Source: Callorhinus ursinus | Taxonomy: Eukaryota; Chordata; Mammalia; Carnivora; Otariidae | Assembly: GCF_003265705.1 (NCBI RefSeq) | Contig: NW_020312968.1 | Location: 2,828,573-2,892,572 of the forward strand | DNA length: 64,000 bases | Direction: 5' to 3' | Shown: in pieces, positions 35,240-47,179 of the stretch | How positions within the stretch are numbered: the stretch's first letter is position 1 | Layout: each line of letters begins with the position of its first letter | Program-made: the position numbers and the translations under genes | Notes under the pieces: generated by a model | The model's database searches: none | Told to the model about the DNA's origin: nothing | Seen by the model: the letters and a program-made list of their open reading frames with translations, nothing else

Positions 35240-35520
35240 ATTTCTCTTCTTTTTTAGTTCTTTCTTTTTTCCCTTTAATCCACTCCCCTCTTTCGTTAAT
35301 TTGTCTTCCTTTTTTTCTGTTTTATCCTGTTTCTGTCCCCATTTATTCCCTGTCTGTTAATTTCTTCTCCATCTTTATTCCATTCCCTTTTCTGCAGCTT
35401 TCCTCTGTCCCCTTCTCTCGACAGATGTGCGCTCACCATCTCCCGCCTCCTCTTTGTACTATTTCTCTCTCCCCTTTGCTTTCTGGCCCTGTTCACCTCC
35501 CTCTAGGGAGTTTGTGCTCC
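35240..35520. repeat. Pyrimidine-rich low-complexity tract
   Basis: About 280 bases strongly biased to C and T on the plus strand, not a simple tandem repeat. It creates a 136-codon open frame (35122-35532) rich in Phe/Leu/Ser/Pro that is a composition artefact. Confidence 0.7.
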
Positions 35521-37180
35521 CCACCTGCATAAAAGGCAGGCTACAAGCCATCTTTGCATTTGATTGTTGTGGTTTTAAGAGTCCTCGATTCTTTACAGCA
35601 GGTGTTAAAAATTCTGGAAGGGAATAAAAATATCTTCTTTTTCTACCCTTTTATTAAACCAAGAGAGGGTCTCTACAAGAGTATAAAGTGCTACGTTAAC
35701 TAATAAGCTCTGCAGAATCACCGTGAAAATTAGGCCAATTAGTTTTTGGCAAGTAAAAAATAAGAATAATAGTAACAATGGCCTATAAGAAAATCAGATC
35801 ATTTATCAAACATGAAGTCCATTCTCCAAAGGGTTGGATATCACTGAGGGGCAGCTTCTTTCGCAGAAGGAAGCTCTCTGGTCCCCAGAGTCACTGGATC
35901 TTTCTCAATCTCTGGTGTTGATGAGGAACACTCCACACACACATCATCAAAGCATTTATAGTAAGCCAGGTAGCACGAGCCAAGTGTATGCAAATCAGAG
36001 AAATGAACCCTCTCCTGAGGTCTTCCAAATCACTCAATTCTTGAAGCAATTAGCAGGTAGTCTATTTCCCCTTAAACTAGATGCATTTACATTTTCTTCA
36101 TCATTTGAAGCATGCCTTCACACATTTCAGGTTCTCCATTATAAGCAGAGATAAGTACTATGCACTTATTGTCGAATCCAGTGGAATAAAGTCAAACACT
36201 CGTGGTATGCAATATTCTAATGTTGTAAAGATCTGATGAGTTTTCCCTTCAAAAAAATACCACAAAACAGACTACATTTTAATTACATTTTCTCAGAGGT
36301 ATCTGGGGGAAGGAGGGTCATGTGTTTAAGAGTGTTTAATGTACTTAAAAATTATATCTTCTAGCAGTTTCCAGTACGGATTTAATAGGTCTGATCTTTT
36401 GAAATGAATCCTATATCATATTTATGATGATGTCTTCTTTGAGAAATGAGGCTAAATCTAATGAGAGGTGATTCCTTTGCTGAGAGTGACAATTACGTCA
36501 CTTGAACCAACACGTCAACAGCGATTTCTTCTTGCTGACAATAAACTAGTCGCTTTGGAAATAAATTACATGGTCTTTTTTTTTTAATTTAATGTTTTAA
36601 TTTCAGGTTTTTGGTTGTCATTTGTGAAAGACCAGATCTAACTTAGGTGTGCCCATAATCATGAAAAACAGAGGAAACGGAAAATCGAAAGCCAGAGATA
36701 AAGCAGCATTCCCCATTCACCATCACTTTCAGCTTCTCTAAACACCAAATCTTTCCTCTAAATTCGAATAAATGAACAGAATTAGTAAATATGGAGCCGC
36801 TATTACATGGCAGACTATGCTACAACTGACCTGCTTTTCTCAAATCCTGCTCTTTTCTTCTACAAATCCACTGTAGTAAGAGCTAGTGAACCTGAAGTAG
36901 CTAAAGGTACCAAAGGCAAGGAAACATCGCAAAATCCTATGTGTTTCATGATCTTCTATAGTATAAAAATCTGATTTACTGTTATGTAGTCCAGATTTTT
37001 GAGTGTTTAACACCAGAAAGACTTAAAAAACTAACTCTTTGTTCAAGGAACAGGGTAATGGGAAGCATAATTCACAGTTCCAGCTGGGTCAAACTGACAC
37101 AGTACAAAGCCACCAGAATTGGTAAAATATGTACTAGTCAATGAATAATGTTGGGACAACTGGCCAGGCAAATGTAAATT
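35521..37180. other. No gene or repeat recognised
   Basis: Unassigned 1.7 kb, AT-rich, no young repeat. Confidence 0.45.
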
Positions 37181-37198
37181 TAAAAACTCAAAATCCTC

Positions 37199-37402
37199 GG
37201 GATGCCTGGGTGGCTCAGTTGTTAAGCGTCTGCCTTCGGCTCAGGTCATGGTCCCAGGGTCCTGGGATCGAGTCCCGCATCGGGCTCCCTGCTCTGCAGG
37301 AAGCCTGCTTCTCCCTCTCCCACTCCCCCTGCTTGTGTTCCCTCTCTCTCTGTGTCTCTCTCTGTCAAATAAATAAATCTTAAAAAAAAAAAATTAAAAA
37401 AA
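37199..37402 (+). mobile_element. Can-SINE, young, 18-bp target duplication
   Basis: Near-consensus copy of the 'cccactccccctgcttgtg' body type. taaaaactcaaaatcctc is identical at 37181-37198 and 37403-37420. Confidence 0.98.
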
Positions 37403-37718
37403 TAAAAACTCAAAATCCTCATCTAATTCCTAATATCATTATAAATTCTAGATGGACATGTTGAATCACAAGAACAAAATTTGTTCCTCCTACCTCCTAG
37501 GTACTTTGATTTTAAAAATGGGGTTTCAAATCATGGATTTTTAAAAATTTCTATGAAGATGTTAATACAACTGCAGAAAACACTAAGTAAAAGATTGCTT
37601 ATATCTTGTCTAAATAACAAATGAAATGGAAGGAGCCTGCCCCCTGAGTCATGTGCCTACAAGATGGCTACCCTTGATGCTGGCCGTAGAAAGATGTTAA
37701 AATGTTGGCCTGCCCTAA

Positions 37719-38591
37719 GACACGAACAGACACTTCTCCAAAGAAGACATACAAGTGGCCAACAGACACATGAAAAAGTGCTCCACATCACTTGGCATCA
37801 GGGAAATACAAATCAAAACCACAATGAGATACCACCTCACACCAGTCAGAATGGCTAAAATTAACTAGTCAGGAAATGACAGATGTTGGTGAGGATGTGG
37901 AGAAAGGGGAACCCTCCTACACTGTTGGTGGGAATGCAAGCTGGTGCAACCACTCTGGAAAACAGTATGGAGGTTCCTTAAGAAGTTAAAAATAGAACTA
38001 CCCTGTGACCCACAAATTGCACTACTAGGTATTTACCCCAAAGATAAAATGTAATGATCCGAAGGGGTACGTGCACCCCATGTTTATAGCAGCAATGTCC
38101 GCAATAGCCAAACTGTGGAAAGAGCCGAGATGCCCTTCAACAGATGAATGGATAGAGAAGATGTGGTCCATACATACAATGGAGTATTACTGAGCCATCA
38201 GAAAGGATGAATAACTACCATTTACATTGATGTGGATGGAACTGGAGGGTATTATGCTGAGTGAAATAAATCAAACAGAGAAAGAGAATGATCATATGGT
38301 TTCACTCATATGTGGAATGTAAGAAATAGCACAGAGCATCATAGGGAAGGGAGGGAAAACTGGGAAGAAATCAAAGAGAGTGATAACCATGAGAGACTCT
38401 TAACTATAGGTAACAAACCGAGGATTGTTGGACGGAGGTGGGTGGGGGATGGGGTAACTGGGTGATGGGCATTAAGGAGGGCACGTGATGTGATGAGCAC
38501 TGGGTGTTATATGCAAATGATGAATTTTTGAACTCTACAGCTGAAACTAATGATGTACTATATGTTGGCTAATTGAATTTAAATTAAAAAA
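37719..38591 (+). mobile_element. L1 3' end insertion, perfect 20-bp target duplication
   Basis: 5'-truncated L1 starting in ORF2 at the '[11 protein letters not shown]' region and ending 'ttgaatttaaattaaaaaaa'. The duplication aaaatgttggcctgccctaa is identical at 37699-37718 and 38592-38611 (left border shared with the tail As). The insertion point reads TT|AAAA, the preferred L1 endonuclease site. ORF2 has small indels after the cysteine-histidine motif. The 3'UTR is the short form with one G-rich block at 38432-38456. Confidence 0.98.
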
Positions 38592-38611
38592 AAAATGTTG
38601 GCCTGCCCTAA

Positions 38612-39304
38612 AATCAGATTTTCCCACAGTGTGAGACAAACAGTATGTCCCATGTAGTTTGTCCCATGTAGTGACTCCAGGTGATGCCACACAGACCAGA
38701 ACTCAGCCAGTCAGGCCCTCCCCAAAACTGGCTTAATGATTTCTGAAGAGGTCATAAGACATCTCATAAAAGATAAACTGATTGATCACCTGATTGTTTT
38801 ATATTACGTGTAGGTTTCAACAAAAACTCTTACAGTGGGGGAAAAAAACCCACAATTCTTATTTTGGAATCAAACTGCTTCAGAACTAAAAAAGAAAAAA
38901 GTGCCATGAGAAAAATAGCAGCCAAGTTAAACAGGACCTTTTCTTTCTTTCTTTCTTTTCTTTTTTTTTTTTTTTTTGCTAAAACTGTGACTTGTTTAGG
39001 ATTTGCCTTTGATTTTACAAGGTCAAATTATCTCTGTGCTTTAAAACCATTTGCCTTGAGAAAGAGGGGCTTAATTAGTGATGACATTTGATGTGCTTCA
39101 GAGTGTTTAAAAACCACAGACAGTTTAGATAGGGATGATTTATAATGATGAAGTACAAAGCACCTGACAGAGAGCTGGTCCCCAGAACAAGTCTGTAGGT
39201 GCAGAGGAGATGGGCATTATTAGGTCCCTCCTATCTAATCCTGTTGTTGCTAGTAAGTGAAATCCTAAGTATTCTTTTTTTTTTCATATACATATCTATG
39301 TATT
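38612..39304. other. No gene recognised; (TTTC)n and poly-T at 38941-38978
   Basis: Unassigned except the simple repeat. Confidence 0.45.
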
Positions 39305-39320
39305 AATACCTGGTTAAATA

Positions 39321-39518
39321 GGGGCGCCTGGGTGGCTCAGTTGGTTAAGCGACTGCCTTCGGCTCAGGTCATGATCCTGGAGTCCCGGGATCGAGTCCCA
39401 CATCGGGCTTCCTGCTCAGCAGGGAGTCTGCTTCTCCCTCTGACCCTCTTCCTTCTCGTGCTCTCTATCTCTCATTCTCTCTCTCTCTCAAATAAATAAA
39501 TAAAATCTTAAAAAAAAA
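39321..39518 (+). mobile_element. Can-SINE, young, 16-bp target duplication
   Basis: Almost identical to the copy at 8658 ('gctctctatctctcattctc' body type). aatacctggttaaata at 39305-39320 and 39519-39534. Confidence 0.98.
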
Positions 39519-39534
39519 AATACCTGGTTAAATA

Positions 39535-40384
39535 AAATGAGTAGCTGTAAAGCAAGATTTGTGAAAGATATTGAAATACAAGACATGCAAAATGCAATGT
39601 TACAGCAAAAACCTTGTATCTTGTATTAAGTGACATAGTTTTGTGATTGGTATTATAATATTTAATAGCGACACATATATTACAAGATACATTAGAGCCT
39701 AAAAATCATGTCTGAAGCTTAAGTTATATTTTTCTTTTTTTTTTAATTTAAATTCAATTAGCCTATGTTGCCTTTGCTGGGAAGATATTAGCTTGACTGA
39801 CATCCCAATGGACTGACACTAGGCATCGTAATGTGGGCTTGATAAGAGCAGAATGGCAAGTCAAAGTATATCTTACCCTTTTTTTCTTTTTTCTTTTCTT
39901 TATTAAAGAGCCATTAGATGCTTATTTTGTAAAAAAAATATAGCATTGATATATTACTAGAATGTTAAAACTCTTTACCTTAGTCTTTTACTAATAAAAC
40001 ATTTACAACAAATATTTGCTTAAAAGTAGGATTCTAGATTGTTATCACAAATTTATAACAGCATGCTCTATACTTTATAACAGTCCATTTTGAAAGGTAA
40101 TAATGTTTGATTTAATGATACTAATATCCTATTGAGATGATTTGTGAATAATGAATTAAAAAGTGGGGAAAAAAATGTAAAAAAAAAGAGCCAAGGCAAT
40201 GGCTGCTTTTGAGAACATTGAAAATAAATGATCTCTTATTAAAACGCAAATTTAGAAAGGCATTTGTTTAATTTGGTAGATCTCCATTCAAAAGATGAAA
40301 TTAGGTTATCTGTAATCTCTTTAATTTTTTAATTAGAAGCCTCTTTCCCGTAAGTATTGATATTTTATCCATACATTCTTCATT
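39535..40384. other. No gene or repeat recognised
   Basis: AT-rich unassigned sequence. Confidence 0.45.
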
Positions 40385-40580
40385 GTCCGTTAAAATTTTT
40401 TAAAATTCTTAATTGAAGTATAGTTGACATAAAATGTTAGTTTCAGATATACAACCTAGGGATTCAACAATTCTCTACATTACAAAATGCTTACTGTGGT
40501 AAAGGTATTACAATATCATTAGCCATATTCCTGATGCTGTATTTTTCATCCCCATGACTTATTTAAAGTATATCTTATTT
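40385..40580 (-). mobile_element. Old L1 3'UTR fragment
   Basis: Antisense L1M text: 'cttaattgaagtatagttga', 'cataaaatgttagtttcaga', 'tatacaacctagggattcaa'. Confidence 0.75.
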
Positions 40581-41366
40581 TTGACTGTATTCAGTTTTAC
40601 CACTGCATAAAAGAAAATGAAAAAGGATGTCCTTCAGGCTGCAGGCAGTTGGAGAAGTGTTACTGGAAAAGGAAACAGAGTAAAAATATCCTACAGTACC
40701 ATGGGACAGAAAGAAACATTTCATTTTTTAATGAATTATATCTATTTTATTATTTCTACTGTATTTATGTTCTCCTTCTAAAAAGTCTTGCATTTGTATA
40801 TCTTAAGAATGTACAATAATTTAACTTGAAAGAATTTTAAGTCTAACAGAATTTTTCAGAATTCAAATAAATTGCTGTATCAAAAGATAGAAACGTCAAG
40901 ACATACTGTTATATTTTCTCACACAGACTACTTATTCAATTCGTCCTACTATTAAACACTTGTAATTTCACTAACAACGTTTATCACTGTTTTATTTTTA
41001 AATAACAGCATTTATTTAGCATGAAAGTAAATAATACCAAATATACAATTTCAAATAAATATCTATTTTTCATATTCTTATGTTGAAGTATTAAGTCAAT
41101 ACTTAATTGGGGGTGAAAAAAAGCATAGGGAATTTATGTATACTTATTTATTATATATTATGCTATTATATGTTTTTGGGGTTTTTAAAAATCTGTACAT
41201 CTGTGCCCTGGGTTAGCTCTCTAAAAAGTTACTCACCCTCTTACCCAGAATTCTTACCTGTCAGTTCAGAGCTCACAGAGTGCATGGCCCAATATAGAGA
41301 TACAGGTAGAACCTGCTTTCCCTTTTACAACTTAGCCTTGGAAATCAAACATTTTCACTTCTGCTG
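40581..41366. other. No gene or repeat recognised
   Basis: AT-rich unassigned sequence. Confidence 0.45.
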
Positions 41367-41379
41367 TCATCTGTTCTTT

Positions 41380-41842
41380 TTTTTTTTTAAATTTTTTATT
41401 GTTATGTTAATCACCATACATTACATCATTAGTTTTTGATGTAGTGTTCCATGATTCATTGTTTGTGCATAACACCCAGTGCTCCACGCAGAACGTGCCC
41501 TCTTTAATACCCATCACCAGGCTAACCCATCCCCCCACCCCCCTCCCCTCTAGCACCCTCAGTTTGTTTTTCAGAGTCCATGGTCTCTCATGGTTCGTCT
41601 CCCCCTCCGACTTACTCCCCTTCATTCTTCCCCTCCTGCTATCTTCTTTTTTCTTTCTTTTTTTTAACATATGTTGCATTATTTGTTTCAGAAGTACAGA
41701 TCTGTGATTCAACAGTCTTGCACAATTCACAGCGCTCACCATAGCACATACCCTCCCCAATGTCTATCACCCAGCCACCCCCACCCTCCCCCCCCCCACC
41801 ACTCCAGGAACACTCAGTTTCTCTCCTGAGATTAAGAATTCC
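41380..41842 (-). mobile_element. L1 3'UTR insertion, long 3'UTR form
   Basis: Antisense, 5'-truncated inside the 3'UTR; contains no ORF2. The L1 3' end reads (on plus) 'aaattttttattgttatgtt aatcacc' and then two related G-rich blocks. Target duplication tcatctgttcttt at 41367-41379 and 41843-41855. On the plus strand 41765-41805 is a C-rich run, i.e. G-rich on the L1 sense strand. Confidence 0.96.
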
Positions 41843-42051
41843 TCATCTGTTCTTTGAAGCCTATCACTACGTCTGGAAGAATCAGACTATCTTATGGTAA
41901 GAGGAGTGTCACATTGTAAATATATTTTAAAACTACCACCAAATACGAAGAATACAGTCATTCATCTATGTTTGGTAGGCAAATAAAGTGATACACTCTT
42001 TTTGGAGAGCAACTTGGAAATACCTATCAAAATGAAAAGCAGGCAATTCTA

Positions 42052-42246
42052 GGGATGCCTGGGTGGCTCAGGCGGTTAAGCATCTGCCTTCTGCTCAGGT
42101 CATGATCCCAGGGTCTGGGGATTGAGCCCCGCATTGGGCTCCCTGTGCAATGGGGAGCCTGCTTCTCCCTCTCCCACTCCCCCTGCTTGTGCTCTCTCTC
42201 TCTGGCAAGTAAATAAATAAAATCTTAAAAAAAAAATAAAAAGAAA
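42052..42246 (+). mobile_element. Can-SINE, full length
   Basis: Head 'gggatgcctgggtggctcag', body 'cccactccccctgcttgtgc', tail 'aaataaataaaatcttaaaa'. I see no clear target duplication. Confidence 0.95.
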
Positions 42247-42894
42247 AGTGATTATATTTCTAGGAGCTTAGGGTATGAACATACTCGCCAAAAAATGCCA
42301 TATATATTCATTTGAGGTTTCCCTACACTACCCTGAGTTTTGATTTTGAAAATATTCAAAACTACAGAAACTATTGTGGAAGACTAGACGTGGGAACAAA
42401 TTATTCGACACTCTTCTCATTGAGACCAAGGGTTTCTTTCCCCTTCCTTTGAATCTGAGCTATTGAGACTTCTTTGAGCAGAAGAAGATGGCAGACATTA
42501 CCCTGTAGCAGGTCTGGGCCTAGCTTTTAAGAGGAGTGGTCATTTCTGGTATGGTTTCTTGAAGTTTTGAGCCATCACCTAAGATCAACTACCCTGGTGG
42601 AGAGACAATGCAGAGAGAACTTGGGATTACATGGAGAGGTAGAGGGTTCCAGCTAAATCCAGCCTTTCATCCATCCCCACCAGCCATGGTTTGGATTCTC
42701 TGGAACAGCCCACCCATCAGCGGAAAGCCACAGAGGGACTCCGGGTAATGCCAGAGAGTAGAACAATCATCCATCCAAGCCCTTCCCAAATTCTTGATCC
42801 ACAAGGTGGTGAAATATAATAGAATGGTAATTTTTATTTTAGCCACCAAGGTTTGGATTTGTGTGATATGAAGAATAAATAGTCAGGACAGCTC
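42247..42894. other. No gene or repeat recognised
   Basis: Unassigned. Confidence 0.45.
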
Positions 42895-42944
42895 TATACC
42901 CTTCACTCATATTCTTCAACTGTCAAACTTTTGTCACATTTGTG

Positions 42945-42998
42945 CTCTGTCTCTGTCTCTCTCTCACATACACACACACACTCTCTCTCTCTCTCTTT
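42945..42998. repeat. (CT)n/(CA)n compound microsatellite
   Basis: CT units, then CA units, then CT units. Confidence 0.9.
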
Positions 42999-43652
42999 GC
43001 TTGAATCATCTGGAAGTAACTTGTAAATATCACAACACTTCAGCTCTAAATATTTCAGCATGAATTCTCCTTCATAATCGTGATACTATTACGGTTCTCA
43101 AGATATTTAAGATAAACACAATAACATTATCTAATATATAGTTCACATTCAGATTTCACCAGTTACTCTGATAATGTCTTTATACATCTTTTTAAAAAAA
43201 ATCTAGAATCCATTCTAAGATTACCCATAGCATTTAGTTGTCATTTTTTTTTTTTAGTCTTGTTTTAATCTAGGACAATAAGTTCCTGCCTTTCTTATCT
43301 TTCATATTATTGATACTTTTGAGGAGTCCAGAGCAGTTGTCTTGTAGAATATTCTGCCATTTGGATTTGAAAATTTATTTTCTCATGATTATCTTAGGGT
43401 TAAACATTTGTGGTAGGACTACAATATGGGGGGATATGCACTTTCCATTATATCGTATGAGGAGGCACAGAGTGACAGCTTGTCCCATGATTGATCATGC
43501 CAAGTTTGATGACTTGATTAAGGTGATGTGCCCAAGATTTCTCCATTGTAAAGATATATATTTCCTTTTATAATTAATAAGGATTCTGTAGCATCATACT
43601 TTGAGACTGCGTGAATATCAAATTCCCTGACAACCTTTCATCAAATTGTTTT

Positions 43653-43821
43653 GTTTTAAGATTTTGTTTATTTATTTGAGAGAGAGAGAGAGTGCATGAG
43701 CAGAGGGAGGGGCAGAGGGAGAGAGAGAGAGGGGAAGCAGACTCCCTGCTGACTCAAGACCTGGAGATCATGACCTGAGCCAAAGTCAGATGGTTAACCA
43801 ACTGAGCCACCCAAGTGCCCC
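43653..43821 (-). mobile_element. Can-SINE, internally shortened
   Basis: Antisense copy lacking the 'gagcccgatgcggggct' module between body and head. Target duplication tcatcaaattgtttt / tcatcaaaatgtttt (43638 and 43822), one difference. Confidence 0.95.
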
Positions 43822-44010
43822 TCATCAAAATGTTTTTTAACAGTCATTCATGATCCTTGCTTGGCTCAGTTATTATGTAGGTGGTTGAATAATGGTAGTT
43901 TGCCAATTCTGTATTTTTTCCTGCATTAGCTAGATGGCATTCTTCTCTAAAGTTCTTTACCTCTTACCTCTCCTTTTTTCTTATCACAATAGACTAAAGG
44001 ATTCTTTTTA

Positions 44011-44460
44011 TCTTTTTGCTTTATTGAGGTATAACTGACAAAATTGTAAGATATTTAAAGTGTATAACTGATGATGATTTGAAATATGTATACATTGTGA
44101 AAAGATTCTCCCCTATTAAGTTAATTAACATAATCATCCCCTCACACATTTACTCTTTGTTTTGTTAGAAGATTTAAATTCACTCCAGCAAATTTCAATT
44201 ACACAAATACAATGTTATCCACTCTGGTCACCATGTTGTACATCAGACCCTCAAAACTTAATTAATCTTATACCTGAAAGTTTGTACCCTTTTTACTAAC
44301 CTGTCTCTCTTTCCCCCATCCTCCAGCCCACGATAGTCACACTTTTCTACTCTGTTTCTGTAAGTTTCACTTTCATTAGTTTTTAGTTTTTAGATTCCAC
44401 ATATAGGAGATACCATGCAATATTTGTCTTTCTCTGACTCATTTCATTTGAAAAATCTTG
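44011..44460 (-). mobile_element. Old L1 3'UTR
   Basis: Antisense L1M text: 'tttgctttattgaggtataa', 'gttaattaacataatcatcc', 'ccactctggtcaccatgttg', 'acatataggagataccatgc'. Confidence 0.85.
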
Positions 44461-44479
44461 TATCACTTTCTTTGGGCCT

Positions 44480-46040
44480 CCATGCTTTCTGATGAGAAAT
44501 ATGCTGTAATTCTAACTGTTTTTCCCTTGTAAATATGGTGTTATTTTTCTCTGGCTGCTTTCAAAAAATCTTTTTTTGTTTAAATCTTTAGTTTTCAGTA
44601 ATTTAATTATGATGGGTCTTGGTGTAGATTTCTTTGAGTTAATCTCTTTGACATTCGCTTAAATTCTTGAAGCTGTGGGTTTACGTCTCTTGCAAAATTT
44701 GCCAAGTTTTCATCTATTATTTCTGTGGGTACTTTTTTGGCTCTCCCTCTTTCCCCTCTTCTTCCAGAATCTCATGACACAATGCTAGATATTTTGTTTT
44801 AGTACCACAGGTCTTTGAAGCTTTGTTCTTCTCCAGTCTGTTTCTGTCTGTTCTTCAGAGTAGTTCCTATTGTTCTATCTTTCTGTCCCCTGATTTTTTT
44901 TTCCCCTCTGTCCCCCATCCACTGAGCTTTTTATTTCAGTTGTTGGGTTTTCATTTCTAAAGTAATCCATTTGGTTCTTCATATTTTCCTTTTTTTGATA
45001 ACATTTAAAAATTTTTGAAAGACCTATTTATTTACTTGAGAGAGACAGATAGAGCTGGGGGAGGGGTAGTGGGAGAGGGAGGGAAGCCTCAAGCAGACTC
45101 CCTGCTGAGCGTGGAGTCCAACACAGGGCTCAATCCCACAACCCTGAGATCGTGATCTGAACCGAAATCAAGAGTTGAATGCTCAACTGACTAAGCCCCC
45201 CAGATGCCCCTGGTTCTTCATATTCTCTATTTCCTTGCTGAAGTTTTCTATGTTTCATTTGTTTCAAGCATGTTTATAATTGTTAATTGAAACATTTTCA
45301 TCATGGCTGCTTTAAAAGATTTGCCAGATAATTCTATCTCTATTGGCATCTATTGATTATCTTTTCATACGATTTGAGATTTTCCTGCTTCTTGGTATGA
45401 CCAGTGGTTTTTAGGTGTTATAAGACTCGGGATCTTATTTACACCTTCTGTTGCAGCTGACTTTCTCTGGTACTACTCCATCAGAGTGGAAGGTTGAGCT
45501 GCCTCATTACTGCCAGGGGCAGGTAGACGTCCAGTTCCACTCAGCCTCTGTTGATACCTGAGTTGGAAGGATTCCTTGTGACTTCCAGGGGGGGCTGGGA
45601 GTTCTGGTCCTTCCTGTGGTCCTCAATGCCACCCCTGGGGAGGTGGCCCATTACTGCTGGGCAATGGGAGAAGTCCTGACTCTTTACTAGCATCCTCTGA
45701 TATTACCCCATCTGGGAGAGAAGAAGCTCTGCATTACTACCATGTTGGGGTGGAAGTCCAGGCTTCCCACTTGGTCTCCACTGACATAACAGAGGTCTAG
45801 GGAAGACCTAGTTACCAGCAGTGGGGATGGAAGTCCCAGGTCCCTTTGTGGCCTTTTCTGATTCCGTTACGGCAGGTTGCTGAGATGCCTGTTGCGACCT
45901 CACAAAGATAGACGTCTAAGCTTCCCACTCAGTTTTCGCTGGTGAGGGCAGGGATGGGTTAGTTCTCCGTGCTGCTTGGGTGAGGTGGGTGGTTATCAGC
46001 TAAGAGTTAGCATCTTTCAAGACTAACCCTTTCATGGTCC
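44480..46040 (-). mobile_element. Old L1 5' region (probable), split by Can-SINE
   Basis: Antisense old L1-type text: 'tttttctctggctgctttca', 'ttatgatgggtcttggtgta', 'accacaggtctttgaagctt' and from 45440 a GC-richer part with a degenerate unit of about 100 bp ('attactgc', 'ggggtggaagtccaggcttc', 'ccacttggtctccactgaca') seen four to five times. I take it as the repeated 5'UTR of an L1M element; the exact family is not certain. Confidence 0.55.
44989..45210 (-). mobile_element. Can-SINE, old
   Basis: Antisense copy, worn head 'actaagccccccagatgccc'. Target duplication tggttcttcatattttc / tggttcttcatattctc (44972 and 45211), one difference. Confidence 0.95.
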
Positions 46041-46063
46041 TCTGGCTAGAAAGAGCAATCTTT

Positions 46064-46260
46064 TTTTTTTTTTTTAAGATTTTATTTATTTGTTTGAGAG
46101 AGAGAACGAGAGCCAGAGAGCACGAGAGGGAAGAGGGTCAGAGGGAGAAGCAGACTCCCCGCCGAGCAGGGAGCCGGATGTGGGACTCGATCCCGGGACT
46201 CCAGGATCATGACCTGAGCCGAAGGCGGTTGTTTAACCAACTGAGCCACCCAGGTGCCCT
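46064..46260 (-). mobile_element. Can-SINE, young, 16-bp target duplication
   Basis: Antisense copy of the 'gagggaagagggtcagaggg' body type. agaaagagcaatcttt is identical at 46048-46063 and 46261-46276. Confidence 0.98.
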
Positions 46261-46429
46261 AGAAAGAGCAATCTTTGTTAGCACTTTTCTCATCTGTGCC
46301 CATTGGTATTTCTGGTTTACTGTCTCCTTCAGCTCTAAGCCTGGGTTGTATGAGGTAAAAGAAAACCTAGGCAATTCACCACTATGCCATTCTACGGTCC
46401 CAAGCTCTCCAGCCTGTCTGCCTTCTTCT

Positions 46430-46690
46430 CTTTACCTTTCATAGTCTTCTTATATTTGTTTAATTTATGATATCCAGGGTTTTTAGTTGTATTTAGTAGT
46501 AGAAATAGGGAAAAGTATGTTTACTCTATATTCCTGGAAGCAGAAGTTCCCTAGTGTTGAATTTTATCAGAAGCTTTTTCTAAATCTATAGATAGTGATG
46601 TTTCTTTTTGACTTTTTGATGTATGGATTTGATCTATGGACATATTATTGTTCCTTAACAGATCTTCTAAAATACACAGTACCAGTTTTT
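46430..46690 (-). mobile_element. Old L1 ORF2-type fragment
   Basis: Antisense: 'gttgaattttatcagaagct', 'ttttctaaatctatagatag', 'gatgtatggatttgatctat'. Compare 'aatgctttttctgcatctat' in the young L1 at 62670. Confidence 0.65.
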
Positions 46691-47179
46691 TCTTTAATAT
46701 ACATAATAGATTATAGGAATATGTGTATGCAAATTAGATAAACTTTTAAAAAAGAAGTCTGTGTATTTAAAAGAATAATTACCATTTATGTAAAAATGGT
46801 TTAAATGAAACATTATTTTCTAGTTATTAAAAAACATTGGCATATATTTTAAAGAGGATTACTTCTTATCGGATTTTCAGAGACAACAATGCTCATTTTC
46901 TTTTTTTCCTCTTTTCCCTATCAGTTTAAAACTGAATTTTAAACTGAATTTAGAAGAATGGTGCCCAGAATATTTTAATACTTGGTTCATTTTTGCTTAC
47001 ATAAGGTCCTCATTAAAATGGCAACCCGATTCTTGCAGTTGCTTGAGGCAGAAATCTTGGAGTTCTTGATTCCTTCCTTTCTTTCTGCCTAATTATCTCT
47101 TTAGCTATAGATCCGTGTATCTTGTTCGCCCTTCCTTAGGTCCTCTCTGCCCCCTACCACCTCTCCTCCCAGCCCCCCA
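46691..47179. other. No gene or repeat recognised
   Basis: AT-rich; short tandem 'tttaaactgaat' twice at 46925-46950. Confidence 0.4.

Larger units (their letters stand above)
42895..43985 (-). mobile_element. Ancient LINE-like repeat, split by Can-SINE
   Basis: Antisense text of an old mammalian interspersed repeat: 'cttgaatcatctggaagtaa', 'tttaatctaggacaataagt', 'caggcacagagtgacagctt'-like 'gaggaggcacagagtgacag', 'ttgattaaggtgatgtgccc', 'ctccattgtaaagatatata'. An L1M or related LINE is my best guess; a (CT)n/(CA)n run lies at 42945-42998. Confidence 0.5.

Noticed and set aside
35122..35532. 136-codon open frame, hydrophobic
   Set aside because: It follows a pyrimidine-rich low-complexity tract; composition explains its length and there is no domain.
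41444..41707. Frame beginning MFHDSLFVHNTQCST, also seen at 48225 and 61564
   Set aside because: Repeated because it is the antisense of the L1 3'UTR, not a gene family.
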